From Endozoicomonas sp. OPT23 (lineage in GTDB: Bacteria > Pseudomonadota > Gammaproteobacteria > Pseudomonadales > Endozoicomonadaceae), in assembly GCF_009653635.1 (NCBI RefSeq), contig NZ_PPFD01000001.1, positions 311,410 to 375,409 of the forward strand: a stretch of DNA of 64,000 nt, written 5' to 3'. The notes under the pieces are model-generated. The model made no database searches and was not told the DNA's origin. It saw nothing but the letters and a program-made list of their open reading frames with translations. Shown in pieces: positions 45,106 to 52,724 of the stretch. Made by a program: the position numbers and the translations under genes. The number at the start of each line of letters is the position of its first letter. The stretch's first letter is position 1.

Positions 45106-46524
45106 CTAATCAATTTTCCAGCGACTCTTCTTCATCCGTATTAGAAGATAGCCTCCGGCAATGGATATCAGGCAGAAAATCGACAACATAAGTTCATAAC
45201 TTATGATCGACATGGGAAGGGAGCCGGGAGGAATAAAGCCAATCAGAATACAGGCCAGTGAGCAGAGACAGCCCAGCAGGCAGGTAATCCAGATACCGGG
45301 TGTTCCTCCAGGCACTTTGTAGGCTCTTGGTGTTTCGGAGTGGCTGTACCTGAGCTTAAGTGCTGCCAGAAACATTAGCAGATACATCAAGCTGTACAGA
45401 ATGACAGCAATAGAGGTGAGTATCAGGAACACACTACCAACGTCGTCAAAAAATAAAAATAGAAGACCTACCAATGTAATGCAGCTGGCTTGAAGTAATA
45501 GGAGCCTGACAGGCACATCGCATTCGTTAGTGGTTAACAGCCAGGGTGGCAGAGTACCTGTTTTTCCTGCCGCCCAGATGCCTTTCGCAGGGCCAACAAC
45601 CCATGTGCTGACCTGACCAGCTGCACCCAATGAAATCAGCAATGCAATAACAGGAATCAGCCAGGGCAGATCAAACTGCTTGCAGAGAAGGTTGAAGGCT
45701 TCTGTGGCTCCGTTTATTTCATTGATCTGATCTGCCGGAATAATGGCGGCTACGGTGAGCCCTCCACCCAGCGTTATGACAAAGCCGATGATTGCTGCAG
45801 AAAATACGGCGACAGGGTAATTCTTGCGAGGATTGACGACTTCTCTGGCGTGGCTGGCTGACACTTCTATGCCGGCAAAACCAAAAACAAAGCTGAGAAA
45901 GAGCAATAAGCTGTCAGTGTCATCTAACGATGGCAGCATATTGCTGGCAGTAAACTGATAATCAAGGTGAATGGTATCGCCTGAGATCACATAGATCAGG
46001 CCGCCAATGATTAACAGAATACTGGGGGTGATAACACCGGCCAGCAGGGCAACACTGGATATCATGCCAGACTGCTTTGTACCCTTGAAATTGACCAGAG
46101 TGACCAGCCAGTACACCAGAATAATGGTGGCGGTTACAAAGTACTTATTACTCCCCAGGGCGGGTGCAAACACATAAGCCAGAGAACCACCGACGTAAGC
46201 CAGAATGCTGGTCATACCAAACAGGCTCTGGATCCACTGCAACCACACCGCCATAAAGCCAGCCTGATTGCCAAAAGCAGCTTCTACCCAGTGGAATACA
46301 CCATTCTCAGGCCAGCCTGTTGCCAGTTCTGCTGATACAAGTGCTATCGGAATCAAGAAAACAAAAACGGTAATCAGGTTGAACACAATCATCTGCATAC
46401 CGGTTTCAGCCATGGCTGGCATATTGCGCAGAGTCATGAAAAGAGCCGCTGTCATAAATATCAACGGGAAGACAGTCAGCTTGTCTGAGTTTCTCTGTGG
46501 TTGGTCGACATCGTCAGAAGTCAT
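45106..46524 (-). CDS. gadC: Glutamate:GABA antiporter-like APC permease
   Basis: Brings glutamate in and GABA out, completing the acid-resistance cycle with GadB. 472 residues from ATG 46524 (GGAAC five bases before); a start at 46587 would add 21 polar residues. Twelve membrane helices of the APC fold are seen. Similarity to E. coli GadC is clear in IPIALVSAELATGWPENGVF, FVFGFAGIEVSASHAREVVN and GQVSTWVVGPAKGIWAA. The protein stops soon after the last helix (GGYLLIRMKKSRWKID), so the C-terminal plug that closes E. coli GadC at neutral pH is missing. First gene of the gadCB pair. Confidence 0.88.
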   Translation of the reverse strand: MTSDDVDQPQRNSDKLTVFPLIFMTAALFMTLRNMPAMAETGMQMIVFNLITVFVFLIPIALVSAELATGWPENGVFHWVEAAFGNQAGFMAVWLQWIQSLFGMTSILAYVGGSLAYVFAPALGSNKYFVTATIILVYWLVTLVNFKGTKQSGMISSVALLAGVITPSILLIIGGLIYVISGDTIHLDYQFTASNMLPSLDDTDSLLLFLSFVFGFAGIEVSASHAREVVNPRKNYPVAVFSAAIIGFVITLGGGLTVAAIIPADQINEINGATEAFNLLCKQFDLPWLIPVIALLISLGAAGQVSTWVVGPAKGIWAAGKTGTLPPWLLTTNECDVPVRLLLLQASCITLVGLLFLFFDDVGSVFLILTSIAVILYSLMYLLMFLAALKLRYSHSETPRAYKVPGGTPGIWITCLLGCLCSLACILIGFIPPGSLPMSIISYELMLSIFCLISIAGGYLLIRMKKSRWKID

Positions 46525-46685
46525 GATGTTCCGGTACAAGCAGGTGGGGGAGGTATGCCTGCATTCAGGCGGTTCATACCAAATCAAATACGGTTATATC
46601 GAAGAATGTATAGACTAGGATGATCGACGGAGCGAACGTGAAGCATGAAAGTGCTTCTGGTCTTCATATTTATACAACGAAGTGT

Positions 46686-47183
46686 CTATAAATGTGGGAT
46701 TTCAGACGCTGACTGTTTGAGTGAGATATGCCATATCTTTCTCAATAAAATCAGTGAAGCCACGGCAAAAGTGAGAGTAAAAACAAGAATGGCGGTTAGT
46801 AGCGAAGTGTTATCATCCAGTAATCGATGATAAGTCAGTTGAGGATCAAGGGCGCTTATATGGGGTTTTTCAGGCAGATAATAGAGTTCAGCTCTATCCC
46901 ATACGGGTAACTGCCGAGTGTAGGATTCGCCACTGTATTCAACGTCACCCACGGTATATTGGTATGAAAGACGGTAGACAGGGGTACCTTCGACTTCTTC
47001 CCAGGTGTAATTGCCATTCAGTTCAGGAACAACATAGTGGCTTCTGTTTTGAAGGCTTTGATAGAGAGAAGCATTTTTTGTTTCCTGAAGGTAAATCGCC
47101 GGTCCCTGAATAATCAGCCATAAGCCTGTGATCATTACAGGAAGCCCTAGCAGTAAACGAACCAGTAACTGAGTCGTACGCAT
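46686..47183 (-). CDS. DUF3592-like membrane protein
   Basis: 165 residues from ATG 47183, which follows a very strong GGAGGAG; the ORF is open to 47282 but the upstream part is Lys-rich and lacks similarity. Layout: membrane helix (VRLLLGLPVMITGLWLIIQG), an extracytoplasmic beta domain (PVYRLSYQYTVGDVEYSGES, then QLPVWDRAELYYLPEKPHIS), and a second helix (LTAILVFTLTFAVASLILLR). This is the DUF3592 pattern, whose role is unknown. It is divergent from the octaheme cytochrome gene and could share its regulatory region. Confidence 0.65.
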   Translation of the reverse strand: MRTTQLLVRLLLGLPVMITGLWLIIQGPAIYLQETKNASLYQSLQNRSHYVVPELNGNYTWEEVEGTPVYRLSYQYTVGDVEYSGESYTRQLPVWDRAELYYLPEKPHISALDPQLTYHRLLDDNTSLLTAILVFTLTFAVASLILLRKIWHISLKQSASEIPHL

Positions 47184-47424
47184 TTTCTCCTCCATATTCT
47201 TCTTATTTTTGGAGTTTTTTCTAGGGTCTCTTCTGGACTCTTTTTCGGAGAACAGCCCTTTCGGGGGATCCTTATACAACAATCTTTTCTACTAGATACC
47301 AAAAGACTATTTGAAAGCCTCTGTTTTTTTATAAGACAGCCGCCTATTAAAATCAAAATTGTTGTTTATTTAAGCAATGTTTTTGAGAACAATTTTCACC
47401 CGCATTTATGCATGAATTTTATGC

Positions 47425-47440
47425 TACCCCCTTGGGGGTA
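47425..47440. promoter_or_regulatory. NarL/NarP-type 7-2-7 site
   Basis: TACCCCC-TT-GGGGGTA is an inverted repeat of two heptamers two bases apart. It follows the NarL/NarP arrangement (TACYYMT heptamers, 7-2-7), with one deviation per half. It stands 39 bases (centre to centre) before an FNR-type site, close to the spacing seen in E. coli nrf and nir promoters. Confidence 0.5.
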
Positions 47441-47464
47441 TATTTACAAATTACTTACGGTTTC

Positions 47465-47478
47465 TTGACCTGAATCAA
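47465..47478. promoter_or_regulatory. FNR/Anr-type box upstream of the octaheme cytochrome
   Basis: TTGACCTGAATCAA matches TTGAT-N4-ATCAA at nine of ten positions. It lies 210 bases before the chosen start of the cytochrome gene. A TAATAT hexamer at 47511-47516 could be part of the promoter. Together with the NarL-like site it suggests induction without oxygen in the presence of nitrate or nitrite. The rest of 47184-47687 shows no gene. Confidence 0.55.
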
Positions 47479-47687
47479 TGGCGAAAAACGAAATCAAATT
47501 TGCGATCACTTAATATATTAATGCAGCGCTTGTCCTAGAGCGTTGCCAGTTGCGGCTGAAAAACAAGGATTTAAACCCCAGTGCTTTGATAAAAATATGA
47601 CACGGTATCGGGGTGGAAGATCAGCGAAAGGATTCTGCTTTTTCGGTGCGTGTTAATAAAGCTGTGTTCAGGTACTGGGGGTATGTG

Positions 47688-49118
47688 ATGAAACTGCTTA
47701 AATGGGTGGCTATAAAAGCTGCTGTAGCGTTAATAGCGTTGGGGGCGATGAATGCATCAGCTGCCCCCACTGCGCAAAATCTAAAGGCGTTTGACGTCCT
47801 TTCCAAAGAAAGTCAGCAATGTGCCGCTTGTCACAAAGACAAGAGCCGAGGCCTGTTCCAGCAATGGGGCGAGTCCAAGCACTACGGCGCAAATGTGGGC
47901 TGTTACGAATGTCACCAGGCTAAGCCTAACGAGCCAGATGCGATCAAGCACGAAGGCTTCAATATTTCTGTCCTGGTTACGCCAAAAGATTGTGCTCAGT
48001 GCCACAGCCGTGAAGTAGAAGAGTTTACCGCTTCTCACCACGCGTCTGCCGGTAAGATTCTGGGTTCTCTGGACAACATGCTGGCTGAAGTGGTTGAAGG
48101 CAAAATCATGCTGAACGGCGCTTCTCCTGCTGCTGTCAGCGGTTGTGCTCAGTGCCACGGTTCCGTAATCAAGGTTATGGAAAACGGTGATCTGGATCCA
48201 GCTACCTGGCCAAACTCCGGTATCGGTCGTATCAACCCAGACGGTTCCAATGGTTCCTGTAACGCTTGTCACCAGCGTCACGAGTTTGATATCAAACAGG
48301 CTCGTCGTCCTGAAGCATGCGGTAAGTGTCACCTGGGTCCTGACCATCCACAGAAAGAAATCTACGAAGAATCCAAGCACGGTATCGCTTTCTACGGCAA
48401 CGTAGAAGAGATGAACCTGACTTCTTCCAAGTGGGTTGTGGGTGAAGATTATGATGCAGCGCCTACCTGTGCGACCTGCCATATGTCTGCTACCAAGGAA
48501 CTGCCAATCACCCACGAAATCGGTGATCGTATTTCCTGGACTCTGCGTCCACCTGTTTCCGAGAAGATCGACGCCAAGCAACGTGGCAAGGTTAAATCCT
48601 GGGAAGCTCGTCGTGATGACATGAAGAAGGTTTGTTCCGCTTGTCACACATCTACATGGGTTGAGAACTTCTACGTTCAGTTTGACGGTGTCGTTAATCT
48701 GTATAACGACAAGTTCGCCAAGCCAGGTGTAGGCATGATGAAGTTCCTGAAGAAGGAAGGCCTGATCACTCCTACCGGCTTCGACGACAAGATCGAGTGG
48801 ACCTGGTTCTACCTGTGGCACCACGAAGGTCGTCGTGCTCGTCACGGTGCGGCTATGAATGCTCCTGACTATGTACAGTGGCACGGTCTGTTTGAAGTAG
48901 CTGAGCGTTTCTACACCGAGCTGGTGCCAGAGTTTGAAGAACTTCTGGAAGAAGCGGATCACGATGGCAAGAAAGACGTTGCCAAGCGCGGTCGCAAGCT
49001 GCTCGACGAGATTCTGTCCCGTCCTGAACACGCCTGGTTCTCCGGTAAGGAACCAGAAGCTGTGAAGAAGGCTCGTCTGAAAGCTCAGGAAGAGTTCAAG
49101 AAGCGTTACGCACAGTAA
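47688..49118 (+). CDS. haoA: Octaheme cytochrome c of the hydroxylamine oxidoreductase (HAO) family
   Basis: Periplasmic multiheme redox enzyme. 476 residues from ATG 47688, which starts a clean signal peptide (MKLLKWVAIKAAVALIALGA, cut after NASA). Eight CxxCH motifs begin at about residues 45, 72, 102, 153, 191, 211, 261 and 316. The HAO-type end follows: helices with WFYLWHHEGRRARHGAAMNA and PDYVQWHGLFEVAERFY. Bacterial HAO relatives outside ammonia oxidisers are linked to nitrite or hydroxylamine reduction to ammonium (epsilon-HAO type). The next gene encodes a NapC-type quinol-oxidising partner, which favours a reductase. No ammonia monooxygenase genes are seen. Whether Y395 is the cross-linking Tyr needs alignment. 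Confidence 0.88.
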   Translation: MKLLKWVAIKAAVALIALGAMNASAAPTAQNLKAFDVLSKESQQCAACHKDKSRGLFQQWGESKHYGANVGCYECHQAKPNEPDAIKHEGFNISVLVTPKDCAQCHSREVEEFTASHHASAGKILGSLDNMLAEVVEGKIMLNGASPAAVSGCAQCHGSVIKVMENGDLDPATWPNSGIGRINPDGSNGSCNACHQRHEFDIKQARRPEACGKCHLGPDHPQKEIYEESKHGIAFYGNVEEMNLTSSKWVVGEDYDAAPTCATCHMSATKELPITHEIGDRISWTLRPPVSEKIDAKQRGKVKSWEARRDDMKKVCSACHTSTWVENFYVQFDGVVNLYNDKFAKPGVGMMKFLKKEGLITPTGFDDKIEWTWFYLWHHEGRRARHGAAMNAPDYVQWHGLFEVAERFYTELVPEFEELLEEADHDGKKDVAKRGRKLLDEILSRPEHAWFSGKEPEAVKKARLKAQEEFKKRYAQ

Positions 49119-49128
49119 TTCAGCCCAT

Positions 49129-49154
49129 AGTGTTCTGCCTTCGGGCGGAACACT
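49129..49154 (+). repeat. UUCG-capped hairpin between the two cytochrome genes
   Basis: AGTGTTCTGCC-TTCG-GGCGGAACACT: an 11-base stem with one T:G wobble and the very stable C(UUCG)G tetraloop, filling half of the 55-base gap. No T-run follows. Likely protects the 3' end of the upstream message and sets the ratio of the two proteins. Confidence 0.65.
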
Positions 49155-49173
49155 GATAAATGAGTACTAACCA

Positions 49174-49770
49174 ATGAAAAAGCCACTCCTGAAAGAGCTA
49201 TGGGAAAAGCTCTGGAAGCGACCAACAGCCAAATGGCTGCTGGGCATTCCAATGGGCGCCTTTCTTTTTCTTGGTTTGGGCGCTGGAGGTCTGCTGACAT
49301 TTAATGTGTCCATGCAGATGACCAACTCCAACGAATTCTGTGTCGGTTGCCATATCGGTATGGATACTGTGGTGGAAGAGTATCGTGAATCTATCCACTA
49401 CAAGAATGTCCACGGCCTGTCAGCCTCTTGTGCTGACTGCCATGTGCCCGAACCATTTCTGGAAAAAATGGAAACCAAAATTCGCTCCGGCATCAAGGAT
49501 GTCTACAAGAAGTACTGGGTTAAGGACATTAACCTGGAAAATTTTGAGAGCGAGCATCGTCTCAGACTAGCAGAGCATGTATGGAAGACAATGGATGAAC
49601 AGAAGTCATCCACTTGTATGAAATGTCATGATGTTGCCAAGATGGACAAGGATAAGCAGCCTGGCCGAGCAGCCAGACGCCATGACCCTGTCTTCTGGGA
49701 AGAAAGCGGCAAATCCTGTATTGATTGTCATACCGGAATTGCTCACAAGCGACCTTTTGTTCAGAACTGA
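49174..49770 (+). CDS. haoC: NapC/NirT-family tetraheme cytochrome, partner of the octaheme protein
   Basis: Membrane-anchored quinol dehydrogenase that hands electrons to a periplasmic reductase. 198 residues: one N-terminal membrane helix (WLLGIPMGAFLFLGLGAGGL), then a periplasmic domain with four CxxCH motifs at about 56, 86, 148 and 182. The first motif, FCVGCHIGMDTVVEEYRES, and KSCIDCHTGIAHKRP near the end are typical for NapC/NrfH/CycX proteins. Fixed pairing with an octaheme HAO-like protein is known from Campylobacterota (haoA-haoC). Followed by a strong terminator, so the two genes form one unit. Confidence 0.9.
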   Translation: MKKPLLKELWEKLWKRPTAKWLLGIPMGAFLFLGLGAGGLLTFNVSMQMTNSNEFCVGCHIGMDTVVEEYRESIHYKNVHGLSASCADCHVPEPFLEKMETKIRSGIKDVYKKYWVKDINLENFESEHRLRLAEHVWKTMDEQKSSTCMKCHDVAKMDKDKQPGRAARRHDPVFWEESGKSCIDCHTGIAHKRPFVQN

Positions 49771-49805
49771 TTCAGAATCCTGAAGCAAGATAGGTTGTTT
49801 GAAAA

Positions 49806-49831
49806 ACGGAGCCAGCTGGCTCCGTTTTTTT
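49806..49831 (+). terminator. Rho-independent terminator of the cytochrome operon
   Basis: ACGGAGCC-agct-GGCTCCGT with seven T following, 36 bases after the stop codon. Confidence 0.9.
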
Positions 49832-49995
49832 ATCGTGAATATTTTTACTTGTGCGAAATACGTCTTCACTCATGCTGTTTATAAACCCGAGTCCACTTAA
49901 TTTACTCTCATTCTACTTGCTCTGCCCTGCGACACCTGACTACTTTTAAGTCTGCACTTTGATGATTCTTTTCACTCTATCTGGAGGCTTGCTCC

Positions 49996-50520
49996 ATGAG
50001 TAAACCCAGAACTTGTGTTGCTACCTATAAATCACATCATGCTGCAGATGAGGCCGTAAAAAAGCTTCAACATGCGGGTTTTGATATGACCAAAATTTCT
50101 GTGGTTGGCAACGACTATCACACCGAAGAACATGTAGTGGGTTATTACAATACAGGCGATCGTATGAAAGCCTGGGGTAAGGTCGGTGCATTTTGGGGAG
50201 GGTTATGGGGACTGCTTTTGGGCTCTGCATTCTTTGTGATTCCCGGTGTGGGACCTCTGGTGATTGCAGGGCCTCTGGTGGCTTCCATTGCCGGTGGTTT
50301 GGAAGGAGCTGCCGTGATGGGAGGGCTTTCCGCTCTGGGTGCAGGGTTGTCGGGAATGGGTGTTCCTAAAGACAGTATCGTTCGCTACGAGAATTCTTTG
50401 TCAGCCGGTGAGTTTTTAGTTCTGTTCAATGGCAGTGAAGAGAATGTAGCCAAGGCATCGAAGACACTGATGGAAGAAACCGAGCATTCCAGTGTGGATA
50501 CTCATCAGGACAGCCCGTAA
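49996..50520 (+). CDS. General stress protein 17M-like protein with glycine-rich core
   Basis: 174 residues; GGAGG eight bases before the ATG. The N-terminal part (TCVATYKSHHAADEAVKKLQ, AGFDMTKISVVG) is the ferredoxin-like fold seen in general stress protein 17M-type and related proteins. A glycine/alanine-rich double hairpin follows (FWGGLWGLLLGSAFFVIPGV, then GPLVASIAGGLEGAAVMGGL, GAGLSGMGVP), which may associate with a membrane. The end (ENSLSAGEFLVLFNGSEENV) completes the fold. The biochemical role is unknown. It stands alone between the cytochrome terminator and a gene on the opposite strand. Confidence 0.7.
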   Translation: MSKPRTCVATYKSHHAADEAVKKLQHAGFDMTKISVVGNDYHTEEHVVGYYNTGDRMKAWGKVGAFWGGLWGLLLGSAFFVIPGVGPLVIAGPLVASIAGGLEGAAVMGGLSALGAGLSGMGVPKDSIVRYENSLSAGEFLVLFNGSEENVAKASKTLMEETEHSSVDTHQDSP

Positions 50521-50704
50521 TCAGGAGAGTGCGTAAATACCCGGACATATGAATTCATAAGCTATGTCCCCGCTGGTGGCGGGGATATAGCCATTTAATA
50601 TTCGATTACGTGTGTCTACACACTTAGATAGCAAAACATCTGATCAGCAGTAGTGTTAACGAAAGGGTCACCAATGAAAGCAGTGACCCTTTTATGCCGT
50701 AGCT

Positions 50705-51388
50705 TCAAAGTCTTGGTTTAGGAAGTTGCTTTAGCTTGGAAAGTGAATCGATGCATCGATTTCTGTCCTCAACCTTTGAGTTCGTGCAAAACTTGGTCAA
50801 TTCATTAAGGCTTGTACCTTTCAGTGCATTTTGAAGGGCCTGTTGAAATGAACCCCCACACTTCACTGGTTTCGGGACAGCTGCGAACACGGTTATCAGC
50901 TCTTTATCAATTTTTTTCTCATATCCTAAAAAAAGATGATCCAGTACAGGCAGACCTGTTGAAATACCATAGGTGGTTTCTTTCTGGTTTTTATCGAACT
51001 TACCTACCCAGTTTAATTTCAGGTCATCCATAACGGTCATCTGAGTCATACACTCACTGTCATCTGTATCCAGATCAAGTTCGCTGCAAGTGTCGTCGGT
51101 GGCACTGTGATAATACATAGTGCCGTTTTGAAAATTCAGGATCTGTAAAGGAGTCTGAGTCAAATTACCAGAAGTCAGAGTGGCACTGAAATAGTCTTCT
51201 GTCTCAGGTGTAAACCCCACTAGGTAGGTCTGGGCTCCTGGGTCATTGAATACTCTCTGACAGGGTGTTTGGTCGGTATCAGAAGCGATTACGCAGGAGG
51301 TTAGCGCCATAGCAGCTATCATCGCACCTGAAGCAACGTACTTTGCAGTAAGAGGCTCTGAACTAAGAAAGTGTTTGATTACTTTCAT
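50705..51388 (-). CDS. Hypothetical lipoprotein
   Basis: 227 residues from ATG 51388 (a TTG at 51421 is the longer option). The N-terminus is a lipoprotein signal, with lipobox LTSC at C32 (GAMIAAMALTSCVIAS). The mature part has further cysteines (TPCQRVF, DTCSEL, SECMTQ, VKCGGSF, KFCTNS, NRCIDS). No known domain; the middle has YLVGFTPETEDYFSATLTSG and LNWVGKFDKNQKETTYGIST. It stands before the sugar-import locus, facing away from it. It resembles in style, not clearly in sequence, the exported Cys-containing proteins at 18.5-19.4 and 58.8-59.3 kb. Confidence 0.55.
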   Translation of the reverse strand: MKVIKHFLSSEPLTAKYVASGAMIAAMALTSCVIASDTDQTPCQRVFNDPGAQTYLVGFTPETEDYFSATLTSGNLTQTPLQILNFQNGTMYYHSATDDTCSELDLDTDDSECMTQMTVMDDLKLNWVGKFDKNQKETTYGISTGLPVLDHLFLGYEKKIDKELITVFAAVPKPVKCGGSFQQALQNALKGTSLNELTKFCTNSKVEDRNRCIDSLSKLKQLPKPRL

Positions 51389-51587
51389 TTTATTGCCATT
51401 GAGAGAGTATGGAATCGGCAAGTATAGATAGTTATTTCTGGTGTGCTGTTGGGAGAGTGAGAGAGAGGTAAACGGGCGTATAGATTCACATGTCCGTTTA
51501 CTTTATTTTATGACTATTTTTTTGAAGGCTTATCCTTTGCCAGATCGGCTCATCAAATTATTTTCCAGGCAAGTCTTATTAAAGTGT

Positions 51588-51646
51588 GAAAAAAAATAAC
51601 AGCTAGGAAAAAATCAGACTTTTCTATTTTCCTCGAAAGAAATAAC
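51588..51646. promoter_or_regulatory. Direct repeats upstream of the sugar importer
   Basis: GAAAAAAAATAAC (51588-51600) and GAAAGAAATAAC (51635-51646) are near-identical half-sites whose ends are 46 bases apart, in the 322-base gap before ytfQ. AraC-family regulators bind direct repeats, and a XylR-like regulator is the fifth gene of the locus, so they are candidate operators. The rest of the gap is A/T rich with no gene. Confidence 0.35.
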
Positions 51647-51710
51647 GTAAATCCTGTGTGAAGAAATTCAGTTTCCCCTAGAAAATCAAAAGAACATCCG
51701 GGAGTTAATA

Positions 51711-52652
51711 ATGAAAAAAACACTGGCAAAATTTGCAGCGGCAGTCGCCCTATCTGCAGCCTCAGTCATAGTGCCAGCTAAGGAGCTGGTGATTGGTTTT
51801 TCTCAGATAGGTGCTGAAAGTGCATGGCGTTCTGCTGAAACTGAGTCAGTTAAATCTGAAGCGAAAAACAGAGGCTACACCCTTAAGTTTTCCGATGCTC
51901 AACAAAAGCAGGAAAACCAGATCAAGGCACTTCGCTCATTTGTAGCGCAAGGTGTAGACGGCATTGTTCTTGCACCCGTCGTTGAAACAGGTTGGGACCG
52001 CGTGCTTCGTGAAGTAAAAAGAGCCGGTATTCCTGTAGTGTTGGTTGATCGTGGTATTAAGGTCAGTGATCCCAGTCTTTATACATCACTGGTTGCTTCA
52101 GACTTTGTTTTTGAAGGCAAACTGGCAGGCAGCTGGCTTGCACAGAAAACACACGGTATAGCCAATGTTGTAGAGCTTCAGGGCGGCCCGGGGGCTGCGC
52201 CAGCTATTGATAGAAAAAAGGGCTTCGGCGAGATTGTTGACGAGTTTGCCGGCATGAATATCATTGCTTCCCAAACCGGTGAGTGGACTCGCACCAAGGG
52301 CAAGGAAGTGATGGAAGCGTTCCTGAAATCTCAGGGTGACAAGATTGATGCAGTCTATGCCCACAATGATGATATGGCCCTGGGTGCGATTCAGGCTATT
52401 AAGGAATACGGTAAAAAGCCTGGTAAGGATATTCTTGTCGTTTCCATCGATGGTGTGAAGTCAGCGTTTGAAGCCATGGTTGATGGTGACCTGAACGCCA
52501 CCGTTGACTGCAATCCTTTACTTGGTCCACTGGCTCTGGATGCTCTGGAAGCGGCTATTGCAGGTAAAGAAGTCGAAAAATGGATTGTCCAGAAGGATAA
52601 GATCAACCTGATGCAGGATGCTGCCAGCATGATCTCTTCCCGTAAGTTCTAA
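51711..52652 (+). CDS. ytfQ: Periplasmic sugar-binding protein, YtfQ-like
   Basis: Substrate-binding part of the importer. 313 residues. GGGAG six bases before the ATG; signal peptide with cut near IVPA-KE. Very similar to E. coli YtfQ in IGFSQIGAESAWRSAETESV, DAQQKQENQIKALRSFVAQG, VVELQGGPGAAPAIDRKKGF and VYAHNDDMALGAIQAIKEYG. E. coli YtfQ binds galactofuranose with high affinity, so a furanose sugar is the likely ligand here too. First gene of an importer operon with ytfR, ytfT and yjfF in the E. coli order. Confidence 0.92.
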   Translation: MKKTLAKFAAAVALSAASVIVPAKELVIGFSQIGAESAWRSAETESVKSEAKNRGYTLKFSDAQQKQENQIKALRSFVAQGVDGIVLAPVVETGWDRVLREVKRAGIPVVLVDRGIKVSDPSLYTSLVASDFVFEGKLAGSWLAQKTHGIANVVELQGGPGAAPAIDRKKGFGEIVDEFAGMNIIASQTGEWTRTKGKEVMEAFLKSQGDKIDAVYAHNDDMALGAIQAIKEYGKKPGKDILVVSIDGVKSAFEAMVDGDLNATVDCNPLLGPLALDALEAAIAGKEVEKWIVQKDKINLMQDAASMISSRKF

Positions 52653-52724
52653 ATAATACCCTGTAACAGTGTCGGCTAATCTCCGGCACTGCGAAATCAA
52701 TAAGAAACAGTGCAGGGATGACCC

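Noticed and set aside
47781-49031. 416-codon ORF antisense to the octaheme cytochrome gene
   Set aside because: The plus strand encodes eight CxxCH motifs and a signal peptide; the antisense reading is a shadow.
47688-49118. Reading the octaheme protein as part of ammonia oxidation
   Set aside because: No amo genes or c554/cM552 neighbours; a NapC-type quinol dehydrogenase beside it fits reduction better.
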